From Chryseobacterium luteum (GTDB lineage Bacteria > Bacteroidota > Bacteroidia > Flavobacteriales > Weeksellaceae): DNA of 64,000 bases. The stretch lies in contig NZ_JPRO01000012.1 in the NCBI RefSeq assembly GCF_000737785.1, forward strand, positions 62,001-126,000, read 5' to 3'. Shown here in pieces: positions 26,754 through 35,864 of the stretch. Numbering within the stretch: the stretch's first letter is position 1; every line of letters begins with the position of its first letter. A program made the translations under genes and the position numbers. The notes under the pieces were generated by a model. It worked only from the letters and a program-made list of their open reading frames with translations, ran no database searches and was not told the origin of the DNA.

Positions 26754-26920
26754 ATCAATCTGAAAATTTTCAGTTCAGAATGCCTGAAGGTGATCTTCAA
26801 TTTTTATATCATCGTACTGAAAAATAATAACTTTAAATATAAGTCTTATAGAAAATTTAGTACTGGGCCTGTACAGTATTTTAACATTCATTTTCTCCCA
26901 AAGATATCAGGAAAAACATA

Positions 26921-26960
26921 AAAACGGCCGTTTCACAAGTTATGAAACGGCCGTTTTTTA
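26921..26960. terminator. bidirectional terminator between the EEP gene and purA
   Basis: A 15-bp perfect stem (AAAACGGCCGTTTCA / TGAAACGGCCGTTTT) has a 7-base loop, with T-rich sequence on both strands. It ends 16 bases from the purA stop codon. Confidence 0.9.
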
Positions 26961-26975
26961 TTTATGAAATTCTTC

Positions 26976-28262
26976 TTAGAATAATTCTTTTCTGATGATG
27001 TTCTGGCTTCTTTCAGGGCCTACAGAAACTAAGTATACGTTGATTCCAAGGTATTTCTCGATGAATTCAATATATTTCTGAGCATTGTCAGGAAGTTCGT
27101 CGTAGCTTCTTACTTTGGTAAGATCTTCGTTCCAACCCGGCAGATCCTGGTAGATCGGTTCGTAATTGTATAATTTTTCCGTTGAAGAAGTGAAATAATC
27201 AATGATTTTTCCGTCTTCAGTTTTGTAATGAGTTACGATTTTCAAATTTTCAATTCCTGTAAGAACGTCTAATTTCGTAATTACTAAGTTATTGATACCG
27301 TTGATCATACAAGCATGCTTCAAAGAAACAAGGTCTAACCAACCTGTTCTTCTCGGTCTTCCTGTTGTAGCTCCGAATTCACCACCGATCTGTCTGATGC
27401 TTTCTCCCAATTCATTGTCCAGTTCGGAAGGGAAAGGTCCGTTTCCTACTCTTGTGCAATATGCTTTGGCAACACCAATCAGGTTTTGAAGGGATGTTGG
27501 CGGAACACCAGCTCCCGTACAAACCCCTCCGGTTGACGGAGAAGATGAAGTAACATACGGATATGTTCCGAAGTCGATATCCAGCATTAACGCCTGAGCT
27601 CCTTCAAATAAAACGTTTTTACCGTCTCTGATGGCTTCGTTCAGTTCCAGTTCAGTATCAACGATTCTGTCCTGAAGCTGTTTTCCGATCTCTAAAAATT
27701 CGTTGTAAATTTCTTCAACGTCTAATGTCGGTTTTCCGTAATATTTTTCGAAAAGAGAGTTTTTAACCTTTAAGTTTTTCTCAATTTTATCTCTTAAAAT
27801 TTCAGGATTCAAAAGGTCTACCATTCTGATACCAATTCTTGCGATCTTATCTTCATAACATGGCCCGATTCCTTTTTTGGTGGTTCCTATCTGCGTTCCT
27901 CCATGTTCTTCTTCACGGTAAGTATCCAAAAGAATGTGGTAAGGCATGATCACATGTGCTCTTCTGCTGATAAAAATATGGTCTGTTCTCAAGCCTTTGC
28001 TCTCGATCTGACCTACTTCTCTAATAAAAGATTTAGGATTTACCACTACTCCATTCGCAATGATACACTTCCCTTTGCACTGCAGAACTCCTGAAGGAAG
28101 AAGGTGCAAAACAAATTTCTCTTCACCCACATAAACCGTGTGACCAGCGTTGTCTCCGCCCTGGAAACGAACAACATAATCCGATTTTGCTGATAAAACA
28201 TCCGTGATTTTTCCTTTACCTTCATCTCCATACTGAAGACCTACAACTACGTAAGTTGACAT
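26976..28262 (-). CDS. purA: adenylosuccinate synthetase
   Basis: PurA joins IMP and aspartate with GTP to form adenylosuccinate, the first committed step to AMP. The 428-residue protein opens STYVVVGLQYGDEGKGKITD, the GTP-binding and catalytic-Asp loop, followed by GGDNAGHTVYV with the catalytic His. The IMP-binding QIGTTKKGIGPCYEDK segment is near residue 120 and TTGRPRRTGW near residue 295. The length is standard. The promoter box is at 28289-28296 and a strong terminator follows. No partner purine gene is adjacent. Confidence 0.96.
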   Translation of the reverse strand: MSTYVVVGLQYGDEGKGKITDVLSAKSDYVVRFQGGDNAGHTVYVGEEKFVLHLLPSGVLQCKGKCIIANGVVVNPKSFIREVGQIESKGLRTDHIFISRRAHVIMPYHILLDTYREEEHGGTQIGTTKKGIGPCYEDKIARIGIRMVDLLNPEILRDKIEKNLKVKNSLFEKYYGKPTLDVEEIYNEFLEIGKQLQDRIVDTELELNEAIRDGKNVLFEGAQALMLDIDFGTYPYVTSSSPSTGGVCTGAGVPPTSLQNLIGVAKAYCTRVGNGPFPSELDNELGESIRQIGGEFGATTGRPRRTGWLDLVSLKHACMINGINNLVITKLDVLTGIENLKIVTHYKTEDGKIIDYFTSSTEKLYNYEPIYQDLPGWNEDLTKVRSYDELPDNAQKYIEFIEKYLGINVYLVSVGPERSQNIIRKELF

Positions 28263-28288
28263 ATTTTACTTTTGTTTTTAGATTCATG

Positions 28289-28296
28289 CAAAATTA
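28289..28296 (-). promoter_or_regulatory. purA promoter -7 box
   Basis: TAATTTTG on the minus strand lies 26 bases upstream of the purA ATG. Confidence 0.5.
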
Positions 28297-28393
28297 CTTT
28301 TAAAAAATTGGGTGGGCAAATTTGAGGGGGAATTTATTTTTGGGTGGTGGAAATCATTACGGTTTTCCGCAATTATGATTATTTGGTATTATG

Positions 28394-28401
28394 TATATTT
28401 G
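28394..28401 (+). promoter_or_regulatory. ariA promoter -7 box
   Basis: TATATTTG is a perfect TAnnTTTG, 21 bases upstream of the ATG at 28423. Its position excludes the longer reading frame that begins at 28312. Confidence 0.55.
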
Positions 28402-28422
28402 AACATTAATAAGGAAACAACC

Positions 28423-29814
28423 ATGATAAAAGAAATTGTAATTAAAAACTTGTATGGGGTATTTACCCATAAAATAAAAACCAAAAAAAATAATATTACT
28501 CTAATTTTAGGTGAAAATGGTATTGGTAAGACAGTAATATTGAAACTAATAAAATCATTATTTGACAATAATTTTTATGAATTAGGGAAACACGATTTCG
28601 AAATATTCTCTGTATATCTTGAAAACAATTCACTAATAGAAGTTAAAAAGAAATCTTCTAATAAGGCCTTAAATCATTTTAGACCGGAAAACTATTCCCT
28701 TGAAATTACATATTACGAAAATTCAAAGTCAAAGAAAACTGGGAACTCTCATTTCAAACTAAGTTCCGATACGATTTATGAATTTTATAAATCTGGTAAT
28801 GAACCAAGAAATAGGAGATTTTTAAATCCTGACTTATTTTATACACTTAAAAATTATTTACCTATTCCAATTGATCGAGTTAGTTCTAACCGTATAATTG
28901 ATTTAAACTCTGGTAGAATATATGGCATACATGAATTAATTGATAGATTCGCCGAATATTTACCGAATGATATAAAAGAAGTATTTTCAAATGAATCTAT
29001 TCCTGAATGGTTCACCTTAAAAATAAAATCTTACAAGGTTAAGCTAATTGAAACACAAAGATTATTGACTAAAATAAAATCAGATGATCAAGAATACAAA
29101 AATGCTGTTACTCAATCAACCGAAGAATTAAAAAGCATTCTTAGAACTAAAACTCTTGAAGCAACAAACCTTTCAACCAAACTTGATAGAACATACACAA
29201 ACAGATTGATTGAGAAAGTAAGATTAAGAAATAATTCTTCTATAAATGACATTGAAGACTCTCTAATTAAACTTGAAGATAGAAGAAATTTTCTAATTAA
29301 TGTAGGACTTTTGGAAAATGACAACGAGGCAATTAATTCGATTTCTGACATTAATAATAATACTGACGATATTGAGTTACTTAAAGATGTTTTAGAAGTT
29401 TATATTGATGATAGCAATGCTAAGCTAAAAACCTATGACGACTTAAGTGAAAAGCTAAACTCTTTAATTGAAATCATTAATAAAAGATTCAACTATAAAA
29501 ACTTTTCGATTAATAAAAATGAAGGCTTTTTATTTAAATCAGATATAACAGGTAAGAGAATTCCTTTAACAAATCTTTCATCAGGTGAGCAACATGAATT
29601 AGTTCTTTTTTATGAACTTCTTTTTAATACGCCTTCAAACTCAACAATATTAATAGATGAGCCTGAAATTTCCCTACATATTTCTTGGCAAAATGAATTT
29701 ATTAATGATTTAAAAGAAATAATAAGTATAAATAATATTAGTGCTATTGTAGCAACACATTCACCTGATATTATTAATGGTAATTGGGATTTAACTGTTG
29801 AGCTATCAAGATGA
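28423..29814 (+). CDS. ariA: AAA ATPase, AriA-like component of a PARIS-type defence system
   Basis: The 463-residue protein is an ABC/SMC-type AAA ATPase: Walker A GENGIGKT at residues 30-37, a helical coiled-coil insert at about 200-345, the signature LSSGEQHE near 385, Walker B ILIDEPEISLH near 408-418 and the H-switch ATHSPDII near 444. In PARIS, AriA senses a phage anti-restriction protein and holds then releases the AriB effector. Here the next gene, overlapping by 4 bases, is a DUF4435 TOPRIM-like protein, exactly that pairing. Both genes are visibly more AT-rich (many AAA, AAT and ATA codons) than their neighbours, suggesting transfer. Alternatives are other AAA plus TOPRIM defence pairs such as OLD/Gabija relatives, which differ in architecture. 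Confidence 0.75.
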   Translation: MIKEIVIKNLYGVFTHKIKTKKNNITLILGENGIGKTVILKLIKSLFDNNFYELGKHDFEIFSVYLENNSLIEVKKKSSNKALNHFRPENYSLEITYYENSKSKKTGNSHFKLSSDTIYEFYKSGNEPRNRRFLNPDLFYTLKNYLPIPIDRVSSNRIIDLNSGRIYGIHELIDRFAEYLPNDIKEVFSNESIPEWFTLKIKSYKVKLIETQRLLTKIKSDDQEYKNAVTQSTEELKSILRTKTLEATNLSTKLDRTYTNRLIEKVRLRNNSSINDIEDSLIKLEDRRNFLINVGLLENDNEAINSISDINNNTDDIELLKDVLEVYIDDSNAKLKTYDDLSEKLNSLIEIINKRFNYKNFSINKNEGFLFKSDITGKRIPLTNLSSGEQHELVLFYELLFNTPSNSTILIDEPEISLHISWQNEFINDLKEIISINNISAIVATHSPDIINGNWDLTVELSR

Positions 29815-30698
29815 AAGAATATATTACACCCGAAAGAGTTGCTACTTCAATTCTTATAAAAAGAAAAAAACAAAAAAAATGCTTTATAGTTGAGGGCAAT
29901 CATGATAGACTATTCTTCCTAAAATTTAAAGATTCAGATGTTAATGTAGAGATAGCATTTGGATGGGAAAATGTTATTGAAGTATTAAAGATTCTTAAAA
30001 AAGAGAATTTTTTAGATGTAATCGGAATAATAGATTCTGATTTTAAATTAATGGTTCCTGAGAAATTTGAGAAATTAGAAAATTTAATTCTGACAGATTA
30101 TCATGATGTAAATACTTTAACTTTAGACAAATCTTTTGATGTTGTTATAAAAACTCATGAATCGGAAGAGAAAATCAATTCATTCTTAGAAGAAAAAAAG
30201 AAACCATTAAAAGAATACATTTATTCTTTGGCAAGACCTCTGGCAATGCTAAAACTGCTTAATAAAAGAGAAAATTACAATATTTCTTTTAAAGGTAAGA
30301 AAAACGATTCTCCTTCATTAGATTTTTCAAAATTTATTAATAAAGATAAATTTGAATATATTTCAAATGAAAAATTAATTGAAACAATAATAAATTATTG
30401 TAATGGAAAAACTAAAATGCCACTTCCAACCAAAGATATTTTAATTGATAAACTCAATGAATTAATAAAATTAGAAAGTAAAAATTATACAGATGTTAGT
30501 TTAATTTGTGGTCATGATTTTGGAGAGATAGCTGTACTAGGATTAAAAAAAAGACTTGGCTCTAAAAGTATTAAAGGAGATGATTTTTTAAATGAATGTG
30601 TCTTAAATTATGATAGTATGGATTTCAAAAAAACAAAATTATATCAGTCCATAAAAGATATTGAAACTAAAACATTTCAAACGTATTTAAAAGTATAA
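29811..30698 (+). CDS. ariB: DUF4435 TOPRIM-like protein, AriB-like effector
   Basis: The 295-residue protein has the DUF4435 layout: CFIVEGNHDRLFFLKF with the TOPRIM glutamate Glu28, then VIGIIDSDF with acidic residues Asp75 and Asp77, the DxD of the TOPRIM metal site. A helical C-terminal half includes SLICGHDFGEIAVLGLKKRL. In PARIS the AriB effector is a TOPRIM nuclease reported to cleave host tRNA upon activation. Its ATG overlaps the ariA stop (ATGA), so the two are translationally coupled. Base composition matches ariA and differs from the flanks. A terminator follows at 30705. The catalytic assignment is inferred from the family. Confidence 0.75.
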   Translation: MKEYITPERVATSILIKRKKQKKCFIVEGNHDRLFFLKFKDSDVNVEIAFGWENVIEVLKILKKENFLDVIGIIDSDFKLMVPEKFEKLENLILTDYHDVNTLTLDKSFDVVIKTHESEEKINSFLEEKKKPLKEYIYSLARPLAMLKLLNKRENYNISFKGKKNDSPSLDFSKFINKDKFEYISNEKLIETIINYCNGKTKMPLPTKDILIDKLNELIKLESKNYTDVSLICGHDFGEIAVLGLKKRLGSKSIKGDDFLNECVLNYDSMDFKKTKLYQSIKDIETKTFQTYLKV

Positions 30699-30704
30699 TT
30701 AAAT

Positions 30705-30740
30705 AAAACAGGAAATTATTTTTATTAATTTCCTGTTTTT
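30705..30740. terminator. bidirectional terminator between ariB and the ABC-F gene
   Basis: A 14-bp perfect stem (AAAACAGGAAATTA / TAATTTCCTGTTTT) is followed by T. It starts 6 bases past ariB and ends 5 bases from the ABC-F stop codon. Confidence 0.85.
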
Positions 30741-30744
30741 AAAA

Positions 30745-32340
30745 TCATATTTCCGATATAAAGAACTGTTTTTTGACCCCAATCTCCCTCAAAAAAAATT
30801 CATCATGCGAAATCACCACCAAAGTTCCATGATAATCTTTAATAGAATTTGTGAGAATTTCCACATTTTGAAGATCTAAATTATTCGTCGGTTCATCGAG
30901 AATAATCATATCGGGAGCTTTGTTACTGATGGAAAGTCCGCAAAGAAGAATTCGCAGACGTTCTCCGCCACTCAGAACATCGCATTTTTTGTCCCAGCTT
31001 TCCTTTCCGAATAAAAATCTTGACAGTAAGGTTTTCACTTCAGATTCCGGCATGGAATTGTCGTTGAACTGCTGGGCAAAATCATAAACCGTCGCATCTT
31101 TATCAATCAAAGAATATTCCTGATCAATATAAATCGTTTGAAAATCCGACTTCGAAATTTTCCCGACAGAAGGGTGCAAATCACCCAATAATAGCTTGAT
31201 CAAAGTGGTTTTTCCTGAACCGTTAGAACCTTTGATGGAAATCCTGTCACCACTCCGGATTTCAAGACTGAGATTGTCTTTCCAGAGATTTTCTTCATCA
31301 TATTTAAAATTAATGTCTTCCGCCGAAAATAGAATTTTCCCCGAATGCAGATTTGAATCATTAAAATTCACTTTCATCTGGTCAGAATTCCTCACAGACG
31401 AACGCAAATCCCGCAAATCATCCGAAATATCATTAATTTTCTCGGCATGAATACTTTTCAATTTCGAAGAATTTTTCTCGGCATTATTCCGTAATGTGTT
31501 CATCATAATTCTCGCCACACCCGATTTTTCCTGCTTTCCTTTTCCTCGTGCATCGAGTTTTTGCTTTCGTTCAAGGGTTTCGCGTTCCTTTTCTTTTGCT
31601 TTTTTCAGCGCGCGTTCTTTGGAATGAATATCGTTTTGCAACGCCTCATTTTCGATTTCTTTCTGTCCGGCATAAAAATCAAAATTTCCGCCATAGGTTG
31701 AAATTCCCTGATTGCTCAATTCAAAAATAGTATCGACCAAATTCAATAAAGTTCGATCGTGACTTACGATCACAACAGTCGAATTTGTCTTTTCAATGAG
31801 ATCGTACAACAAATTTCGGCCTTCCAAATCAAGATGATTCGTCGGTTCATCGAGTAAAATAATTTCAGGTTGATTGATTTGAATTCCTGCCAGAAAAATT
31901 TTCGTTTTTTGTCCGCCACTCAGACTTTCTAAGGTTTGATTTAGAGCTAAGTTTTCAAGTTTCCAGTGTTGCAAAGCGATTTGACATCGTTCTTCAATGT
32001 CCCAATCGTCATTTAAAGTTTCAAAATACATTTCATCCACTTCCCCATTCGTAATTTTTTCAAGCGCATCTAATTTTTTGTCAATTTTTAAACATTCCGC
32101 CACCGTCAGATGATTAAAATTCCCGAACATCTGCGGAACATAGAAAATATCCCCCCGGATATTGACGTTTCCTTCCAAAGGCTCGATTTCATTCGCAATG
32201 ATTTTCAGCAACGTAGATTTTCCCGTGCCGTTACTCCCGACCAGAGCAGATTTTGTGTGAGTAGGTATCGTTAAGTTGATAGAATTAAAAAGCAGACTCC
32301 CCGCAGGAAACCCAAAGGATATATTTTGTAGAAAAAGCAT
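30745..32340 (-). CDS. ABC-F family ATPase
   Basis: This 531-residue protein has two ABC domains in one chain and no membrane segment, the ABC-F pattern. Domain one has Walker A GSNGTGKSTL near residue 38, signature LSGGQKTK and LLDEPTNHLD. Domain two has GSNGSGKTTL near residue 380, LSGGERLR and ILDEPTNNLD. Between them is a charged inter-domain linker (about 240-320). ABC-F proteins act on ribosomes as translation factors or as antibiotic-resistance proteins; the class cannot be told here. The start at MLFLQNISF (32340) fits the first strand. An upstream frame would add 11 residues. Confidence 0.88.
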   Translation of the reverse strand: MLFLQNISFGFPAGSLLFNSINLTIPTHTKSALVGSNGTGKSTLLKIIANEIEPLEGNVNIRGDIFYVPQMFGNFNHLTVAECLKIDKKLDALEKITNGEVDEMYFETLNDDWDIEERCQIALQHWKLENLALNQTLESLSGGQKTKIFLAGIQINQPEIILLDEPTNHLDLEGRNLLYDLIEKTNSTVVIVSHDRTLLNLVDTIFELSNQGISTYGGNFDFYAGQKEIENEALQNDIHSKERALKKAKEKERETLERKQKLDARGKGKQEKSGVARIMMNTLRNNAEKNSSKLKSIHAEKINDISDDLRDLRSSVRNSDQMKVNFNDSNLHSGKILFSAEDINFKYDEENLWKDNLSLEIRSGDRISIKGSNGSGKTTLIKLLLGDLHPSVGKISKSDFQTIYIDQEYSLIDKDATVYDFAQQFNDNSMPESEVKTLLSRFLFGKESWDKKCDVLSGGERLRILLCGLSISNKAPDMIILDEPTNNLDLQNVEILTNSIKDYHGTLVVISHDEFFLREIGVKKQFFISEI

Positions 32341-32508
32341 GATTTCTTTCTTAATACAGTTAAACATCGACAAACGAAAAGGTCATCACTTTATTAAATC
32401 CGAAAGAAACTCTATCCTACATCGCTGTTGTTTTGGGTTTTGTGAACTGCAAAGATAATATTTTTTTAAATATTCTTCATTTTGAAAAATTTACAACATC
32501 ATTTAGCT

Positions 32509-32540
32509 AAACCTTCAAGGTTTTAAAACCTTGAAGGTTT
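32509..32540. repeat. 32-bp perfect palindrome
   Basis: AAACCTTCAAGGTTTT is followed directly by its reverse complement, in the gap between the divergent ABC-F and hpt genes. Palindromes of this CCTT-CAAGG type recur between genes in Bacteroidetes, from general knowledge. No T-tract or gene end suggests a terminator role. The rest of the 371-base gap holds the hpt promoter and no small gene that I can see. Confidence 0.7.
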
Positions 32541-32685
32541 GATCCTGCAAAAAAACCTTACATTAAAACAGATTCTTCACTCCATTGTGTTCCGTTCCGG
32601 ATGATATAAGATCATAAAATGATAAGCGCTAAAACTCTAAAACATTCTTACAATCAAACCTTAAAAAACTTTCATCAAAAATCCG

Positions 32686-32693
32686 TAACTTTG
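32686..32693 (+). promoter_or_regulatory. hpt promoter -7 box
   Basis: TAACTTTG lies 18 bases upstream of the ATG at 32712. It rules out the longer frame starting at 32619. Confidence 0.6.
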
Positions 32694-32711
32694 CCGCCTA
32701 CTAAAAATTTT

Positions 32712-33266
32712 ATGGAAAGTATTAAAGTTCACGACAAAACTTTTGTTCCTTATTTGGAGGACGCCGAGATTCAGGAGATCGTAAAAGCTACGGCTTTAAA
32801 AATTTATGAAGATTACAAGGATGAAGTTCCTGTTTTCATTGGTGTTTTAAACGGAGTGATCATGTTCTTCTCCGATCTTTTGAAACATTATCCGGGACCA
32901 TGCGAAATCGCATTTATCCAGATGAGCTCTTACGCAGGAACAGAATCTACAGGAATCGTTTACCAGAAAATGGAATTAACGAAAGATGTGAAAGACCGTC
33001 ACATCATTCTTGTTGAAGACATCGTAGATACCGGAAATACTGTTGAAAGTCTTTTCAAATACTTTAACGAAACCCAGCGTCCGAAATCTGTAAAAATAGC
33101 TTCATTCTTATTGAAACCTGAAGTGTACAAGAAAGATTTCAAGCTGGATTATATCGGAAAAGAAATCCCGAATAAATTTGTTTTGGGTTACGGATTGGAT
33201 TATGATGAATTAGGAAGAAACTTACCGAATTTATATCAATTATCTGACGGACAAATCAACCATTAA
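32712..33266 (+). CDS. hpt: hypoxanthine phosphoribosyltransferase
   Basis: Hpt salvages hypoxanthine (and guanine) with PRPP to give IMP or GMP. The 184-residue protein has the type I PRTase PRPP loop HIILVEDIVDTGNTVESLF near residues 96-114, the GVLNGVIMFFSDLL segment near residue 40, and the base-contacting LGYGLDYDELGRNLPNLY near the C-terminus. The start at MESIKVHDKTF is fixed by the promoter box at 32686. adk follows 127 bases downstream. Confidence 0.93.
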   Translation: MESIKVHDKTFVPYLEDAEIQEIVKATALKIYEDYKDEVPVFIGVLNGVIMFFSDLLKHYPGPCEIAFIQMSSYAGTESTGIVYQKMELTKDVKDRHIILVEDIVDTGNTVESLFKYFNETQRPKSVKIASFLLKPEVYKKDFKLDYIGKEIPNKFVLGYGLDYDELGRNLPNLYQLSDGQINH

Positions 33267-33393
33267 AATTGCTGCAAGCTTTTAGCTTCCGGCTATTGGC
33301 TTTTAAAAATTATATCTAAGTAAAAAGTAAATATTAACTAAAAAAGCTGACAGCTTAAAGCGTATTGCCTGAAGCCTGAAGCGAATTAAAATT

Positions 33394-33972
33394 ATGATAA
33401 ACATTGTTCTGTTCGGTCCTCCAGGAAGTGGAAAAGGAACTCAGGCTCAGAATCTGATCGAAAAATTCAACCTAAAGCAGATTTCAACAGGTGACCTTTT
33501 CAGATACAACATGAAAAATGATACCGAGCTTGGAAAACTGGCTAAATCTTACATCGATAAAGGAGAACTGGTTCCGGATCAGGTAACAACGGATATGCTG
33601 ATCGATGAACTCAGAAAACCTACCGATACCAACGGATTTATCTTTGACGGCTACCCAAGAACCACTGCCCAGACGCAGGCTTTGGAAACCATCGTAAAAG
33701 AAGAGCTGAACGACAAGATTGATATCTGCCTGTCATTAGTGGTAGAAGACAAAATCCTGGTAGAAAGACTTCTGAAAAGAGGCGAGACCAGCGGAAGATC
33801 AGATGACAGCAATGTAGAGATCATTGAAAACAGAATTAAAGAATATTATACTAAAACAGCAGAAGTAGCCGAACTTTACAAGCAGCAGGGGAAATATGTT
33901 GAAGTAAACGGCGTAGGAGAAATTAACGAAATTTCCCAAAAGCTTTTCGCTGAAGTAGAAAAAATTAAATAA
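33394..33972 (+). CDS. adk: adenylate kinase
   Basis: Adk interconverts AMP plus ATP and two ADP. The 192-residue protein opens INIVLFGPPGSGKGTQAQNL (P-loop), followed by ISTGDLFR (AMP binding) and FDGYPRTTAQTQAL. It is the short form without the zinc-type LID insertion, and LLKRGETSGRSDDS marks the LID arginines. Upstream is hpt and downstream is obgE after 50 bases, so a purine/GTPase cluster is likely. Confidence 0.95.
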   Translation: MINIVLFGPPGSGKGTQAQNLIEKFNLKQISTGDLFRYNMKNDTELGKLAKSYIDKGELVPDQVTTDMLIDELRKPTDTNGFIFDGYPRTTAQTQALETIVKEELNDKIDICLSLVVEDKILVERLLKRGETSGRSDDSNVEIIENRIKEYYTKTAEVAELYKQQGKYVEVNGVGEINEISQKLFAEVEKIK

Positions 33973-34022
33973 TCGGGATTCGGGGATTCTATTTTTGATC
34001 CTGAACCCGCAACACAAACTAT

Positions 34023-35006
34023 ATGTCTAACTTTGTAGATTACGTAAAGATCCATTGTAAAAGCGGACACGGAGGCGCAGGTTCTGCCCACCTCCGCCGT
34101 GAAAAATATATTCCTAAAGGAGGTCCGGACGGAGGTGACGGAGGCCGTGGCGGACACGTCATTATGAGAGGAAATGCTCAGGAATGGACTTTACTTCCAC
34201 TTCGGTACACCCGTCACGTAAAAGCGGAACGTGGTGAAAACGGAGCGAAAAACCAGCTGACCGGTGCTGACGGTTCTGATATTTATATCGATGTTCCGAT
34301 CGGGACTATCGCTAAAAATGAAGAAGGGGAAATTATCGGCGAAATCCTTGACGACAAACAGGAAATTATTTTGATGCTGGGAGGAAAAGGAGGAAAAGGA
34401 AACGAACATTTCAAATCTTCCACCAATCAGACTCCAAGATATGCACAGCCAGGAATGGACGGTGAGGAAGGCTTTGTTGTTTTCGAACTAAAAATTCTGG
34501 CAGATGTAGGTTTGGTAGGTTTCCCGAATGCCGGAAAATCTACACTTCTAGCCTCTGTTTCGGCAGCAAAACCTAAGATCGCCAACTACGCATTTACCAC
34601 TTTGACTCCCAATCTCGGTATTGTGGATTACAGAAATTACAAATCATTTGTAATGGCTGATATTCCCGGGATCATTGAAGGAGCAGCGGAAGGAAAAGGT
34701 TTGGGACACCGGTTTTTAAGACATATCGAAAGAAATTCCATTCTTTTATTCTTAATTCCGGCTGATTCTGAAAGTCATTTCCAGGAGTTTAAAATTCTGG
34801 AAAATGAACTGAAGGAATACAACCCTGAACTTCTGGATAAAGATTTCATCGTTTCTATCTCAAAATCCGATCTGCTGGATGATGAGCTGAAAAAAGAAAT
34901 CGCTGCTGAATTCCCAGAGAACAGAAAGCCTTTGTTTTTCTCCGGCGTCACGGGAGAAGGCCTTGTAGAACTGAAAGATGAAATCTGGAAAAAACTTCAC
35001 GGATAA
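34023..35006 (+). CDS. obgE: Obg-family GTPase
   Basis: Obg is a ribosome-associated GTPase involved in large-subunit maturation and stress control. The 327-residue protein has the glycine-rich Obg fold at residues 1-158 ([20 protein letters not shown] at the start) and the G domain at about 160-325, with G1 [12 protein letters not shown]3 DIPGIIEGA and NKxD-like SKSDLLDD. The C-terminal OCT domain is absent, as is common in Bacteroidetes. It lies between adk and a secreted hypothetical protein whose ATG is 3 bases downstream. Confidence 0.95.
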   Translation: MSNFVDYVKIHCKSGHGGAGSAHLRREKYIPKGGPDGGDGGRGGHVIMRGNAQEWTLLPLRYTRHVKAERGENGAKNQLTGADGSDIYIDVPIGTIAKNEEGEIIGEILDDKQEIILMLGGKGGKGNEHFKSSTNQTPRYAQPGMDGEEGFVVFELKILADVGLVGFPNAGKSTLLASVSAAKPKIANYAFTTLTPNLGIVDYRNYKSFVMADIPGIIEGAAEGKGLGHRFLRHIERNSILLFLIPADSESHFQEFKILENELKEYNPELLDKDFIVSISKSDLLDDELKKEIAAEFPENRKPLFFSGVTGEGLVELKDEIWKKLHG

Positions 35007-35009
35007 AAG

Positions 35010-35801
35010 ATGATACACTCATTAAAGAAAATAGCAGCACCCGCTGTTATTTTTGTTTTATTTCTTCTGCCTGCCTCAGCTCATGCTCAGGACAGTGATT
35101 CATTCGTGGAAACACCTAAGCAGGAGGAGCCGTCGCCTTTTAATGACAAGGCATTTTTCAAATTTGAATTCAATAACAGGTTAAAATATAAATTTACACA
35201 GGATAAGACTGAAAGCTACGGTACAGCTCATGAAGTGAGTGATATTATTGAATATTACACGAATGAAAATGATCTTTCCGTCCTGTATTTCAACAACAGC
35301 AGAAATGGGGTTATTTATAATTTAAAAAAAGACACCAATCCTGTGCTGCCTGTTTTGATCAAGGATGAGAATAAAGATGTCAAACCCGGCAATTTTGATT
35401 ATTTTAAAGGAGATATTGCCCTTGAGACCGAAATTGCGGAAATCAAAAAAAGAAAGAGAGCAAAAACAGATCAGATTCTGCAGCTTGTCGAAAAGAGGGC
35501 AGAAAAAGATCTTATTCACTATACCTATCATCTTATCAGTAATGGTAAAGGCAAAACGGATTTGGCGGTCATTGAACTGGATATCACCAACAATGATAAA
35601 GATTTCAACAACAACATCCTGTATGATATGGAGCCTCTGTTCTTCAAAAATAAAATAATGTTTGACAAAGGTGAAATAAAAAGCTATTCCTATTACTCGA
35701 CCTCAAAAAAGAGGACAAAATACTATGAATCAATGGATAATAACCCTATACTTTTAAGATTATCATTCACCAAGGGCTGCTGCGTTTCATCTCTGGAGTA
35801 A
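35010..35801 (+). CDS. secreted protein of unknown function
   Basis: The 263-residue protein has a clear signal peptide (APAVIFVLFLLPASAHAQ, cleavage near residue 27). The mature part is charged and beta-rich, with no motif that I recognise. It contains the pair GCC near the C-terminus (TKGCCVSSLE), a possible disulfide or metal site. It starts 3 bases after obgE stops and is likely co-transcribed with it. It is probably periplasmic or outer-membrane associated. No function is proposed. Confidence 0.7.
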   Translation: MIHSLKKIAAPAVIFVLFLLPASAHAQDSDSFVETPKQEEPSPFNDKAFFKFEFNNRLKYKFTQDKTESYGTAHEVSDIIEYYTNENDLSVLYFNNSRNGVIYNLKKDTNPVLPVLIKDENKDVKPGNFDYFKGDIALETEIAEIKKRKRAKTDQILQLVEKRAEKDLIHYTYHLISNGKGKTDLAVIELDITNNDKDFNNNILYDMEPLFFKNKIMFDKGEIKSYSYYSTSKKRTKYYESMDNNPILLRLSFTKGCCVSSLE

Positions 35802-35864
35802 CTTAATGCCGAAACCGGCTGTATTTGGAATAATTATTGGAACAACCCAGAGAAACCATCCCCT

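Noticed and set aside
28312..28422. 38-codon upstream extension of the AAA ATPase gene
   Set aside because: It contains the TATATTTG promoter box and encodes sequence unlike the N-terminus of SMC-type ATPases, whose first strand begins at MIKEIVIKN.
28423..30698. OLD-family nuclease or Gabija system
   Set aside because: In those systems ATPase and TOPRIM are fused in one protein, or a UvrD-like helicase follows. Here the TOPRIM-like part is a separate DUF4435 protein and no helicase is present.
33267..33393. Inverted repeat between hpt and adk (AGCTT and AAGCC words)
   Set aside because: Arms are too degenerate to set boundaries. It may belong to the same class of intergenic palindromes, but the match is weak by eye.
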